Program-made: the position numbers and the translations under genes | Assembly: GCA_018402255.1 (NCBI GenBank) | Contig: JAGYIS010000002.1 | Span: 1 to 64,000 of the forward strand | DNA length: 64,000 nucleotides | Direction: 5' to 3' | Source of the DNA: Marinobacter sp. | Lineage (GTDB): Bacteria; Pseudomonadota; Gammaproteobacteria; Pseudomonadales; Oleiphilaceae | Shown: piece after piece, positions 28,885 through 38,037 of the stretch | How the letters are laid out: the number at the start of each line of letters is the position of its first letter | Numbering within the stretch: the stretch's first letter is position 1 | The notes under the pieces: generated by a model | Seen by the model: the letters and a program-made list of their open reading frames with translations, nothing else | Told to the model about the DNA's origin: nothing | The model's database searches: none

Positions 28885-29369
28885 AGACATCACGCCGGGC
28901 CCGTTTGCGCCAACGGCATTACGGACGTATGCACAAGGCCGGCGGGCTAAATCTGGTGTCGTTGATGGATATCTTCACCATTCTGGTGTTTTTTCTGATG
29001 GTGAACTCTTCTGACGTCAAGGTAATGCAAAACAACGCCGATGTGCCCTTGCCTACGTCCACCGCCGAGCACGAGGCCGTTGAGAATCTGACGGTTCAGG
29101 TCAGCGGGCAATCGATTCTGGTACAGGGCAGGGAAGTGGCCCGGCTTGACGGTATTGAAACGACCGATACCCACATTACCGGTTTGGCTGAAGAGCTGGC
29201 TTACCGCCGTAATCGCTGGAGTGAGGTGCCGGATCAGGGGCTGGAAGTGACCATTATGGCGGGCAAGAACACCGATTACCGTTTGCTGCGAAAGATTATG
29301 CAGACCTGTGTGGATGAGCAGTTCAGGCAGGTTCGGTTGGCGGTGGAGTCAGAGGTGCGCAATGGCTGA
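28881..29369 (+). CDS. ExbD/TolR family biopolymer transporter
   Basis: 162-aa protein. The N terminus is basic, then a transmembrane helix (about 24-42) with LVSLMDIFTILVFFLMV carries Asp30 at the position of the ExbD/TolR proton-carrying Asp, followed by a periplasmic domain of normal size. Overlaps the preceding ExbD-like gene by 4 nt and the following TonB/AgmX-like gene by 8 nt. Predicted partner of the TolQ-like protein in a proton-motive-force-driven complex. Confidence 0.9.
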   Translation: MKTSRRARLRQRHYGRMHKAGGLNLVSLMDIFTILVFFLMVNSSDVKVMQNNADVPLPTSTAEHEAVENLTVQVSGQSILVQGREVARLDGIETTDTHITGLAEELAYRRNRWSEVPDQGLEVTIMAGKNTDYRLLRKIMQTCVDEQFRQVRLAVESEVRNG

Positions 29370-30312
29370 TCGTAACGCGCCCATGGGTGCGTCCCGTCTG
29401 CCCTGGAGCCGGGACAATTCGGAGAAAATCCGCTTCGGTTCGATTCTGGCGCTAGTGCTGGTCGTGTTTCTGGTGCCGGCCGCGCTGATCCCTTATCTGC
29501 AACTACCAGAACCGGAACGATCCGAGGTCGAGCAAATCCCGCCGCGGTTGGCGCAACTGGTGGAGGCGCCCAGGCCTGTTGAGCTTGAAAAGCCCGACGT
29601 GCAGTCGGCACCAGAGCCTGAGCCTGAGCCAGAAGACGTCGAGCCGGCGCCGACCGTCGCTGAGCCTGAACCTCAGTCAGCGCCAGGGCCGGTCGAAACC
29701 ACAAGCATGGAACAAACCACGGAGCAGGCCCGGGAGACCGCAGCACGCTCGGGTCTGTTCGCGATGAGGGATCGACTGGCGGCACTGCAGGCACCGGAGC
29801 CTGATGCGCGCACAGAGAACCGGTCGGCCAATATCGGTAACGCCAATGTCAGTGCAGACGTTGCCTCAAACCGTCCCGGTCTTGCGGGCAGTGGTGGCGT
29901 GCGAACTGGAGAAGGACCGGTCAGAGAGGTGGCACTTGCCGGGCATGATGTCAGTACCGTCGAAGCCCCGACAGAGGCACCGCCAGCGGTTGCTACCACC
30001 GCCCCAAGTCGACCGTCGATTGGTGAGCGCGCAATGAGCAACATCCGGCAGGTGTTTGATGCGCAAAAGAGCGCACTCTATTCCTTGTACCAACGGGAAC
30101 TGCGCCAGGACCCGACACTGGAAGGCAAGGTGACTCTGGAATTGGTGATCGAGCCGGACGGGTCGGTATCCGCTTGTCAGGTGGTCAGTTCCGAGCTTGG
30201 CAATCCGGCGCTGGAGCAGCGCATAGCCATGCGGGTACAGATGTTCAACTTCGGTGCCGCCAGTGTCGAAACCCGGAAGGTGCGTTTTCCGATCGATTTC
30301 CTTCCGGGTTGA
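29362..30312 (+). CDS. TonB/AgmX (GltG-like) energy-transduction protein
   Basis: 316-aa protein. A cytoplasmic N terminus and one transmembrane helix (about 25-46) are followed by a Pro/Glu-rich periplasmic spacer (about 65-120) and a linker. The C-terminal domain (about 225-316; key stretch GKVTLELVIEPDGSV) has the TonB-like AgmX/PglI form. The layout is that of a TonB analogue that reaches across the periplasm. Last gene of the nine-gene operon; ATG 29362 overlaps the previous stop by 8 nt. Confidence 0.85.
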   Translation: MADRNAPMGASRLPWSRDNSEKIRFGSILALVLVVFLVPAALIPYLQLPEPERSEVEQIPPRLAQLVEAPRPVELEKPDVQSAPEPEPEPEDVEPAPTVAEPEPQSAPGPVETTSMEQTTEQARETAARSGLFAMRDRLAALQAPEPDARTENRSANIGNANVSADVASNRPGLAGSGGVRTGEGPVREVALAGHDVSTVEAPTEAPPAVATTAPSRPSIGERAMSNIRQVFDAQKSALYSLYQRELRQDPTLEGKVTLELVIEPDGSVSACQVVSSELGNPALEQRIAMRVQMFNFGAASVETRKVRFPIDFLPG

Positions 30313-30326
30313 TGCCTGGGTCCGGC

Positions 30327-30812
30327 TCAGCTTTCGATGGTAATCTTTGGCAGGCGTGGCTTCTGCAGAGAGATCTTTTCAGTGGGTGCAATCACTTTGG
30401 CCTCGCCGATGACCACCTGGTCGCCATTCTGGTTGCGAACATCGCACTGAAACGCGACCCGGTTTTTAGGTTCTTTTCTCAGTACCGTCAGTGTCACGGT
30501 CAGGGTATCGTCAAGCCGGACCGGGCGTTTGAACGCAAGGCTCTGTTCCAGATAGATGGTGCCAGGCCCGGGCATCACCGTCGCCAGGGCTGCTGAAATC
30601 AAAGAGCCACTCCACATGCCATGGGCTATGCGTTCCTTGAACATGGATTCGGCCGCAAACGCCGAGTCGAGATGCACCGGGTTCACATCGCCGGATACGG
30701 CCGCAAACAGCACCAGCTCATCCTCGGTCAGGGTTCGGGTGAAGGTGGCAGAGTCGCCTTCGTTCAATTCTTCGTAGGTGATGTTCTCGAGGGTATCCAG
30801 GGTGTCGCTCAT
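30327..30812 (-). CDS. MaoC-family (R)-specific enoyl-CoA hydratase
   Basis: 161-aa hot-dog-fold protein. The catalytic hydratase-2 motif DVNPVHLD (Asp/His pair, about residues 42-49) and the AHGMWSGSL helix are present, as in PhaJ-type (R)-enoyl-CoA hydratases. GGAG lies 7 nt before ATG 30812, preferred over an upstream in-frame ATG. Transcribed divergently from fadD, so a role in fatty-acid or hydroxyacyl-CoA metabolism is reasonable. Polyhydroxyalkanoate supply is possible, but no pha gene is in view. Confidence 0.85.
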   Translation of the reverse strand: MSDTLDTLENITYEELNEGDSATFTRTLTEDELVLFAAVSGDVNPVHLDSAFAAESMFKERIAHGMWSGSLISAALATVMPGPGTIYLEQSLAFKRPVRLDDTLTVTLTVLRKEPKNRVAFQCDVRNQNGDQVVIGEAKVIAPTEKISLQKPRLPKITIES

Positions 30813-30941
30813 CACAGGCTCCGGTGCATGAAGGAACGGTACAGATGTACCTTTTGATGTTCTGAAAACTACCTCATCGTTCACAAAACTGCTATTCTCT
30901 CCCGACTTTTTTGAGGCTGATACTTTAGTAGGGTTGATTTT

Positions 30942-31046
30942 ATGACCAAATCAGCCAGGGCAAAATATTACAATCAGGGAACTTCTGAACCCCATCCGGT
31001 TGTTCCCAAAAGCGCCAACAAGACAGGAGATGGTGATGGATTTTGA
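30942..31046 (+). CDS. possible 34-aa leader ORF overlapping fadD
   Basis: ATG at 30942, preceded by TAGGG, opens 34 codons and stops with TGA at 31044-31046, eleven bases inside fadD. The overlap would allow translational coupling. The peptide is hydrophilic without known motif. No comparative data were available, so it may be chance. Confidence 0.3.
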   Translation: MTKSARAKYYNQGTSEPHPVVPKSANKTGDGDGF

Positions 31047-32712
31047 GCAGTTCTATCAAGACAAATACCCCGCTGGCATTCCCAGTGAGGTTGATCTCAA
31101 GAAATACACAAGCATGGTCGATGTTTTCGAACAAGCGGTGAAGAAGTACGCGGACAAACCTGCTTTTTCCGCAGTTGGGGCTACGCTTACCTATCGTGAT
31201 CTTGATACCCAGAGCCGTAATTTTGCGGCCTGGCTGCAGAACAAAACCGACCTCAAGCCGGGCGATCGCATTGCCGTGCAGATGCCCAACGTCGCTCAGT
31301 ATCCTGTCATTGTGTTCGGGGCTATGCGCGCCGGGCTGATCGTGGTGAATACCAACCCGCTTTACACTACCCGTGAGATGGAACACCAGTTCAACGACTC
31401 CGGCGCCAAGGCACTGGTCGTGCTGGCGAACATGGCTGATAACGCGGAAAAAGTATTACCCCATACCGGCATTGAGCACGTGATCGTGACCGAAATCGCC
31501 GATATGCACTCCACCATCAAGCGCACGCTGATGAACGCGGTGGTGAAGCACGTCAAGAAGATGGTGCCTTCGTTCAACATTCCGGGTGCCCACAAGCTGC
31601 CTGCGGTGCTGAGCGCCGGTGCACGCGAGAAGTTTACCCCGGTTGAGACCAAGCTTGAGGATCTGGCCGTACTGCAGTACACCGGCGGGACCACCGGTGT
31701 TGCCAAAGGTGCGATGCTGACTCACGCTAACCTGGTGGCCAACCTGACCCAAGTGCGCCCGATGATGGAAGATCAGGTAGAAGAGGGCAAAGAAGTGGTT
31801 ATTGCACCGCTTCCGCTGTACCACATCTACTCGTTCACCCTGAACTGCGGCATCATGCTCGAAGCCGGCGCCCATAACATCCTGATCCCCAACCCGCGTG
31901 ACATTCCGGGTTTTGTGAAAGAGATGCAAAAGCAGAAGTTCTCCGCCTTTATTGGTTTGAACACGCTGTTTGTGGCCTTGTGCAACAACGAAGACTTCCA
32001 GGATCTGGATTTCTCCGGTCTCAAGCTGACCGCCTCTGGCGGCATGGCGCTGACGTCGGACACCGCCAAAATGTGGGAGCGTGTCACCGGCTGTGAAATC
32101 AGCGAAGGCTATGGCATGACCGAGACCTCTCCGGTGGTGACGTTTAACCCTCGCAGTGCCATTCAGATTGGCACCATCGGCTTGCCGATTCCGTCCACTA
32201 TCATCAAGACCATTGATGATGACGGCAACGAAACGCCCATCGGCGAGCCCGGCGAGCTGTGTGTCAAAGGCCCACAGGTAATGTTGGGTTACTGGCAGCG
32301 TCCGGAAGACACCCAGAAGTCCTTTACCGAGGACGGGTACCTGAAGACCGGTGACGTTGCGCTGATCCAGGAAGACGGCTACATCCGTATTGTTGATCGT
32401 AAAAAAGACATGATCATCGTCTCTGGCTTCAATGTGTTCCCGAATGAAATTGAAGAAGTGATCACCAGTCACCCAAAAGTGGTTGAGTGCGCTGCCGTTG
32501 GTATTCCGGACGCCAAGAGTGGCGAAGCGGTCAAGGTATATGTGGTCGCGACCAAAGAGGGTGTGACAGCCAACGAAATCAAGGAATTCTGCCGCGAGCG
32601 ATTGACCGCCTATAAAGTGCCCAAGCACTTTGAGTTCCGGGATGATCTGCCCAAGAGCAACGTGGGCAAGATTCTTCGCCGTGAACTGAGGGACGAAGCC
32701 AACGCCAAGTAA
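31036..32712 (+). CDS. fadD: long-chain fatty acid--CoA ligase
   Basis: 558-aa adenylate-forming enzyme that activates long-chain fatty acids to acyl-CoA for beta-oxidation, at the inner membrane. P-loop-like motif YTGGTTGVAKGA is near residue 212, GYGMTETSP near 357, and the FACS signature follows (DGYLKTGDVA, KDMIIVSG). ATG 31036 has AGGAG about 6 nt upstream and is favoured over two starts just before it. A terminator follows at 32747-32783. Length and motifs match FadD1/FadD of pseudomonads. Confidence 0.94.
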   Translation: MDFEQFYQDKYPAGIPSEVDLKKYTSMVDVFEQAVKKYADKPAFSAVGATLTYRDLDTQSRNFAAWLQNKTDLKPGDRIAVQMPNVAQYPVIVFGAMRAGLIVVNTNPLYTTREMEHQFNDSGAKALVVLANMADNAEKVLPHTGIEHVIVTEIADMHSTIKRTLMNAVVKHVKKMVPSFNIPGAHKLPAVLSAGAREKFTPVETKLEDLAVLQYTGGTTGVAKGAMLTHANLVANLTQVRPMMEDQVEEGKEVVIAPLPLYHIYSFTLNCGIMLEAGAHNILIPNPRDIPGFVKEMQKQKFSAFIGLNTLFVALCNNEDFQDLDFSGLKLTASGGMALTSDTAKMWERVTGCEISEGYGMTETSPVVTFNPRSAIQIGTIGLPIPSTIIKTIDDDGNETPIGEPGELCVKGPQVMLGYWQRPEDTQKSFTEDGYLKTGDVALIQEDGYIRIVDRKKDMIIVSGFNVFPNEIEEVITSHPKVVECAAVGIPDAKSGEAVKVYVVATKEGVTANEIKEFCRERLTAYKVPKHFEFRDDLPKSNVGKILRRELRDEANAK

Positions 32713-32746
32713 CCGGCGCTGGCGCGACCGCAAGGTTGCTCTGAAC

Positions 32747-32783
32747 AACACAGAGACCCTGCCACGGCGGGGTCTCTGTGTTT
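32747..32783 (+). terminator. intrinsic terminator after fadD
   Basis: Long stem AACACAGAGACCC with GGGTCTCTGTGTT, loop about 9 nt, followed by a short T-containing tail; 34 nt downstream of the fadD stop. Confidence 0.75.
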
Positions 32784-32857
32784 CTACTGCACGGTTTTCC
32801 CGATAAACTGTGACGCCTTACGTTGCCCTGATCACTCAATGGATTCCTCGTCGTTCA

Positions 32858-35800
32858 ATGACTGAAAAAACACCGATCCATACTCCGGCACAGCCGGAGA
32901 CCGACCCTCAGACCGCCGTGAAGGCGTTTATGAGCCAGTTGGATGCCTGTAATCAGCAGGAAGCAGCTCGCATCATCCGACGGGTCAGTCAGACCAAAGG
33001 TAAGCCGGGCCAGAAGGACCTTGAAAATATGGCGTCCTGGCTGGACCGAGGCCTGGACAAAGTGCGCCAACGCCAGGCGGCGCACAAACCGGTCAGTTTT
33101 CCGCAGGGTTTGCCGGTCAGTGATCGTGTTGATGACATCAGCAAGGCCATCGAGCAGCACCAGGTGGTGATCATTGCCGGTGAAACCGGCTCGGGTAAAA
33201 CCACCCAGATTCCGAAAATCTGCCTCAACCATGGCCGTGGTATTCGGGGGTTGATTGGTCATACTCAGCCTCGCCGTATTGCGGCCCGAAGCGTTGCCGC
33301 CCGGATTGCGGATGAGCTGGGTGAGCAGGTAGGGCAGCAGATCGGCTATCAGGTCCGGTTTACGGATAACACCTCGGAGGCGTCCCGCGTCAAAGTCATG
33401 ACCGACGGGATTTTATTGGCTGAAATTCAGCATGACCGGTTTCTGGATCGCTACGACACCCTGATTATTGATGAGGCCCACGAGCGCAGCCTGAATATTG
33501 ATTTTCTGCTGGGCTATCTCCGGCAGCTGCTCCCCAAACGACCGGACCTGAAAGTCATCATCACCTCCGCCACCATCGAGGTGGACCGGTTCAGCGAGTT
33601 CTTTGATCAGGCACCGGTGATCGAGGTCAGCGGTCGGACCTTTCCAGTCGATATCCGTTACCGACCCCTGACCGGCGATGAAGACGACCGCGATCAGGGT
33701 TGGACCGACGGCGTATTGTCGGCACTGGAAGAAATAGAACAACACGAGCGCAAGGAAAAGCAGCCGCCCGGAGATGTTCTGGTGTTCCTGCCTGGCGAGC
33801 GGGAGATCCGCGCCCTGAGCAAGGTCCTTCGCCACGCCGAGCTGCGTCATACAGATGTATTGCCGCTGTATTCCAGGCTCAGCAACCAGGAACAGAACCG
33901 CGTGTTCCAGGCCCACAAAGGCCGGCGCATCGTGCTGTCGACCAACGTTGCGGAAACCTCGCTGACAGTGCCGGGTATTCGCTATGTGATCGATACCGGC
34001 GTTGCCCGGATCAGCCGCTACAGCGTTCGCTCGAAGATCCAGCGTCTGCCCATTGAGCCGATCTCACAGGCCAGCGCCAATCAGCGGGCAGGTCGTTGCG
34101 GGCGCGTGGCTCCGGGTATCTGCTTTCGGTTATACGATGAGACGGACTTCATCAATCGGCCGGAATACACCGATCCGGAAGTGCTGCGCACCAATCTGGC
34201 GTCGGTCATCCTGCAAATGTCGACATCGGGTCTGGGCGACATTCAGAACTTTCCGTTTCTGGAGGCGCCCGACCGGCGACAGGTTAACGATGGCTATAAA
34301 TTGCTGGAAGAGCTCAGCGCGGTCGATGCCAAGCGCCGGGTAACCCGGCTTGGTCGCACCATGGCGCGCCTGCCGCTTGATCCGAGGTTGGCCAGAATGC
34401 TGGTGACAGCGGCAGACCACGGCAGTCTGGCGGAAGTGCTGATTGTGATCGCCGGGCTCAGTGTGCAGGATCCGAGAGAGCGCCCTCAGGACAAGCAGCA
34501 GGCCGCTGATCAGGCGCACGCACCGTTCAACGACAAAGAGTCGGATTTCTCCACGCTGCTCAATATCTGGAACTGGTTTGAGGAGCAACGTCAGGAGTTG
34601 TCCCAGAATCAACTCAAGAAAGTGTGCCAGAAGTCATTTCTGAGCTGGATGCGAATGCGGGAATGGCGGGACATTCACCGGCAGCTGACTTTGATCTGCC
34701 GGGAACAGAAGCTGGCCATCAACAAGCAGGTGGCAAATTACGACGCCATCCACAAGGCCATCCTCGCGGGATTGCTGGGCCACGTGGCTGTGAAGGTCGA
34801 GAAGCGGGAGTACCTGGCCACCCGCAATCGCAAGGTCATGATTTTCCCTGGCTCAAAAGTTGCCAAGATCGGCCCCAAATGGATTGTTGCCGCCGAGATT
34901 GTGGAAACCAGCAAAGTGTTCGCCCGCATGGTCGCGGCCATTCAGCCCGAATGGGTGGAGCCATTGGCAGGGCACGTTGTTAAACGTCATTACTTCGAGC
35001 CACACTGGGAGCAGAAACGCGCCCAGGTGATGGGGTATGAAAAGGTGACCTTGTACGGGCTGGATGTGGTGGCCAAACGCCGCATACCCTACGCCAAGGT
35101 GGACCCGGACGAGTGTCGTAACCTGTTTATCCGTCGCGCTCTGGTTGAGGGCGACTTCCAGTCGAAAGCACCCTTTATTGCCCGAAATCGGGACATGTTG
35201 GACACCGTCGAGAATCTGGAGAAGAAGACCCGCCGCCGGGACTTGCTGGTGGACGACGAAGTGCTGGTTGCTTTTTACGACGAGCGCCTGCCCCGGGAGA
35301 TTGTCAGCGGTCAGCACTTTGAAACCTGGTGGAAAGGCCTGTCAGTCGAGGCGCTTCGGGCGCTGGAGCTGACCGAGACCGATGTTTTGCAGCGCCCACT
35401 GGACCAGGGCGCGGCCGCGCAATACCCGGACTATCTGGAGTGGGAGGGCGTGAAATACCCCTTGAGCTACGAGTTCGAACCCACCAGTGAGCGAGACGGT
35501 GTCACTCTCAACGTGCCGTTGATGGCATTAAAGCAAATACCGTCCCGGCGACTGGAATGGCTGGTGCCCGGTTTGTTGAGGGAAAAGTGCATTGCGTTGA
35601 TCAAAGGCCTGCCGAAGTCCCTGCGCCGCAATTTTGTGCCTGTGCCCAACTTTGTGGACGCGGCGCTTGAGAATCTGCAGCCGAGTAATGAGCCGCTGGC
35701 CCTGAAACTGGGTGAGCAGTTGCGCCGGATGACCGGTGTTCAGATTGATCCGGAGGCCTGGCCCCAGGAGGAGTTGCCCAGACACCTGAGGATGAACCTG

Positions 35801-36790
35801 CGGGTGACCGGGGATAAAGGCAAAGCGGTTGCTGAGGGCCGGGACGCCGATGATCTGCAGGCCAGATTGCAGGGGCGCGCTGAAGAGGCATTAGCGTCTG
35901 CGACCAGGAACGACGACAGCCCTCAAGCCGCCGGCGAGTACACCGACTGGCAGTTTGGCGACCTGGCTGAACAGGTGCAGACCGAAAAGGGCGGGATGCA
36001 GGTAACGGTCTATCCGGCTCTGGAAGACCTGGGCAAGCAGGTGAGGACAATACGGTGCCTGGATCGTCTGACCGCTGAAAACAGTCTGCGCCGTGGCATT
36101 GCGCGGCTGATCATCAACCGTTTTGGCAATACCCTTGCCGATCTGGAGCGAAAATTACCCCGGTTCAAAAAGTCGGCGTTGATGTTTGCTCCGGTTGGTC
36201 AGGCCAAAGTGTTGCTGGACGACCTTTTGGTATCTGCGGTGATGCAGCATTTCCTGTCCGGGAGCCTGCCTCGAGACGCTGCCAGTTTCGTCGAGGTTTA
36301 CGACAGCCACCGTGGTGACTTTATTCCGGCACTTGAACAGGCCGATGAGCGGCTGTTCCAGGCGATGAGCGGGTATCAGCAAGTGGCCAAGCAGCTCAAG
36401 GGCAAGATAAATCTTGCTCAGGCCAACAGTATGGCGGATCTGAAGTTTCAGCTTCAGCATCTTGTCTATCCCGGGTTTCTGGTTGAAACGCCGTCCGAGT
36501 GGCTTGAGCGCTTCGGGGTCTATTTTGAGGCGGCCTTGGTCCGTTTGGAGAAAATGCCGCGAGAAATGGGGCGTGAGCGGGAGTTCATGCATACCATTGA
36601 TGCTCTTTGGGCGCGCTATGCAACCAAACAGGAACAGCACAAGCGCCAGGGCATCCGGGACCCTGAACTGGAGCTGTACCGCTGGATGCTCGAGGAATAT
36701 CGGGTGTCGTTTTTTGCCCAGCAATTGGGCACTGCCATGACGGTTTCCGCCAAGCGCCTGGATAAGCAGTGGCAGAGCACCCGGGTGTAG
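32858..36790 (+). CDS. hrpA: ATP-dependent RNA helicase HrpA
   Basis: About 1310-aa DEAH-box helicase, the usual HrpA length. Walker A GETGSGKTTQ is near residue 108, the DEAH box sits in IIDEAHERS, SAT in TSATIE, and motif VI is QRAGRCGR. The helicase-associated and OB-like domains and the long HrpA-specific C terminus follow. ATG 32858 is chosen because the protein then begins with the typical short charged N terminus; an in-frame ATG 48 nt earlier is also possible. Implicated in mRNA processing and ribosome rescue in E. coli. Confidence 0.94.
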   Translation: MTEKTPIHTPAQPETDPQTAVKAFMSQLDACNQQEAARIIRRVSQTKGKPGQKDLENMASWLDRGLDKVRQRQAAHKPVSFPQGLPVSDRVDDISKAIEQHQVVIIAGETGSGKTTQIPKICLNHGRGIRGLIGHTQPRRIAARSVAARIADELGEQVGQQIGYQVRFTDNTSEASRVKVMTDGILLAEIQHDRFLDRYDTLIIDEAHERSLNIDFLLGYLRQLLPKRPDLKVIITSATIEVDRFSEFFDQAPVIEVSGRTFPVDIRYRPLTGDEDDRDQGWTDGVLSALEEIEQHERKEKQPPGDVLVFLPGEREIRALSKVLRHAELRHTDVLPLYSRLSNQEQNRVFQAHKGRRIVLSTNVAETSLTVPGIRYVIDTGVARISRYSVRSKIQRLPIEPISQASANQRAGRCGRVAPGICFRLYDETDFINRPEYTDPEVLRTNLASVILQMSTSGLGDIQNFPFLEAPDRRQVNDGYKLLEELSAVDAKRRVTRLGRTMARLPLDPRLARMLVTAADHGSLAEVLIVIAGLSVQDPRERPQDKQQAADQAHAPFNDKESDFSTLLNIWNWFEEQRQELSQNQLKKVCQKSFLSWMRMREWRDIHRQLTLICREQKLAINKQVANYDAIHKAILAGLLGHVAVKVEKREYLATRNRKVMIFPGSKVAKIGPKWIVAAEIVETSKVFARMVAAIQPEWVEPLAGHVVKRHYFEPHWEQKRAQVMGYEKVTLYGLDVVAKRRIPYAKVDPDECRNLFIRRALVEGDFQSKAPFIARNRDMLDTVENLEKKTRRRDLLVDDEVLVAFYDERLPREIVSGQHFETWWKGLSVEALRALELTETDVLQRPLDQGAAAQYPDYLEWEGVKYPLSYEFEPTSERDGVTLNVPLMALKQIPSRRLEWLVPGLLREKCIALIKGLPKSLRRNFVPVPNFVDAALENLQPSNEPLALKLGEQLRRMTGVQIDPEAWPQEELPRHLRMNLRVTGDKGKAVAEGRDADDLQARLQGRAEEALASATRNDDSPQAAGEYTDWQFGDLAEQVQTEKGGMQVTVYPALEDLGKQVRTIRCLDRLTAENSLRRGIARLIINRFGNTLADLERKLPRFKKSALMFAPVGQAKVLLDDLLVSAVMQHFLSGSLPRDAASFVEVYDSHRGDFIPALEQADERLFQAMSGYQQVAKQLKGKINLAQANSMADLKFQLQHLVYPGFLVETPSEWLERFGVYFEAALVRLEKMPREMGREREFMHTIDALWARYATKQEQHKRQGIRDPELELYRWMLEEYRVSFFAQQLGTAMTVSAKRLDKQWQSTRV

Positions 36791-36909
36791 GGGCTTTGCC
36801 TGTGCACTGCTTTGGTGCTACCGACTTTGGTCAAGCGGGCAAATCCCTCAGTCTGTGTTAGTATTTCTGGCAACGTAGTGTCTTATTACAACCATGACGT
36901 GGGGTAATT

Positions 36910-38031
36910 GTGATTAAAGCCGTCATCAGCGGGACCGGCCTGTATACGCCGCCTGCCATCATTGAGAACGACCAGCTGGTTGAAGCATTCAATCAGTACG
37001 TTGAGCTGTTTAACAACGAACACGCGGACGACATCGCTCGCGGAGAGTTGGCAGCCCTGCAGCCCTCGTCGTCAGGCTTCATTGAGAAAGCCTCGGGAAT
37101 CAAACGTCGGCACGTGATTGACCGGGAAGGAATTCTGGATCCGACGCGAATGACGCCTTACATTCCCGACCGTGACAACGAGTCACCCTCGGTTCAGTGT
37201 GAGATGGCTGTGGTCGCGTGCAAGGAGGCATTGGCGCAGGCAGGCAAGACAGCCGCCGATGTAGATGCTGTTATCGTGGCGTGTTCGAACCTTCAACGGG
37301 CCTATCCTGCGGTCGCCATCGAAGTGCAAGAAGCCATGGGCATTGACGGCTTCGCCTACGACATGAACGTGGCCTGCAGTTCAGCCACTTTCGGTCTTCA
37401 GGCCGCGGTGAATTCTGTGGAGAACGGTGCTGCCAGGGCGGTGCTGGTCGTCAGCCCGGAAATTTGCTCTGGTCATCTGAACTTCCGAGACCGGGACAGC
37501 CATTTCATTTTCGGTGATGCCTGCACGGCAATCCTCGTGGAGCGTGAGCAGGATACCCAGCCCGGCCAGGGTTACGAGATTCTGGGCACCCGGTTGAAAA
37601 CCCAGTTCTCGAACAACATCCGGAACAACTTCGGTTTTCTCAATCGGGCTGACGAAGCGGGTATTGGTAAGCCCGACAAGTTGTTTATTCAGCAGGGCCG
37701 TAAAGTGTTTAAAGAGGTGTCACCACTGGTAGCTGAGACCATTCAGAGCCACCTTGCATCGCTTGATCTGGCCCCGGACAATCTCACCAGGATGTGGCTG
37801 CACCAGGCCAACTTGAACATGAACCAGCTGATTGCCCGCAAGGTACTTGGCCGTGATGCAACGATTGAAGAGGCACCGGTGATTCTGGATGAGTACGCCA
37901 ATACCAGTTCGGCGGGCTCGATCATTGCGTTTCACATGCACAAAGACGATCTGAAAACCGGCGACCTGGGCGTCATCTGCTCGTTTGGTGCCGGCTATTC
38001 CATCGGTAGCGTGATTGTTCGCCACCGCTGA
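36910..38031 (+). CDS. beta-ketoacyl-ACP synthase III-like protein (PA3286 type)
   Basis: 373-aa thiolase-fold condensing enzyme. The catalytic Cys is in NVACSSATFGL (near residue 159), His in LHQAN and Asn in EYANTSSAGS give the FabH Cys-His-Asn triad. It is longer than classical FabH (about 320 aa) because of an N-terminal insertion (about residues 30-75), a feature I associate with the Pseudomonas PA3286 branch, which can shunt medium-chain acyl-CoA from beta-oxidation into fatty-acid synthesis. Starts with GTG after GGGG. Confidence 0.86.
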   Translation: MIKAVISGTGLYTPPAIIENDQLVEAFNQYVELFNNEHADDIARGELAALQPSSSGFIEKASGIKRRHVIDREGILDPTRMTPYIPDRDNESPSVQCEMAVVACKEALAQAGKTAADVDAVIVACSNLQRAYPAVAIEVQEAMGIDGFAYDMNVACSSATFGLQAAVNSVENGAARAVLVVSPEICSGHLNFRDRDSHFIFGDACTAILVEREQDTQPGQGYEILGTRLKTQFSNNIRNNFGFLNRADEAGIGKPDKLFIQQGRKVFKEVSPLVAETIQSHLASLDLAPDNLTRMWLHQANLNMNQLIARKVLGRDATIEEAPVILDEYANTSSAGSIIAFHMHKDDLKTGDLGVICSFGAGYSIGSVIVRHR

Positions 38032-38037
38032 TACGTT

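Noticed and set aside
31456..32751. Long open frame on the minus strand opposite fadD
   Set aside because: It mirrors the codon bias of fadD, lacks a domain, and fadD is an intact conserved gene.
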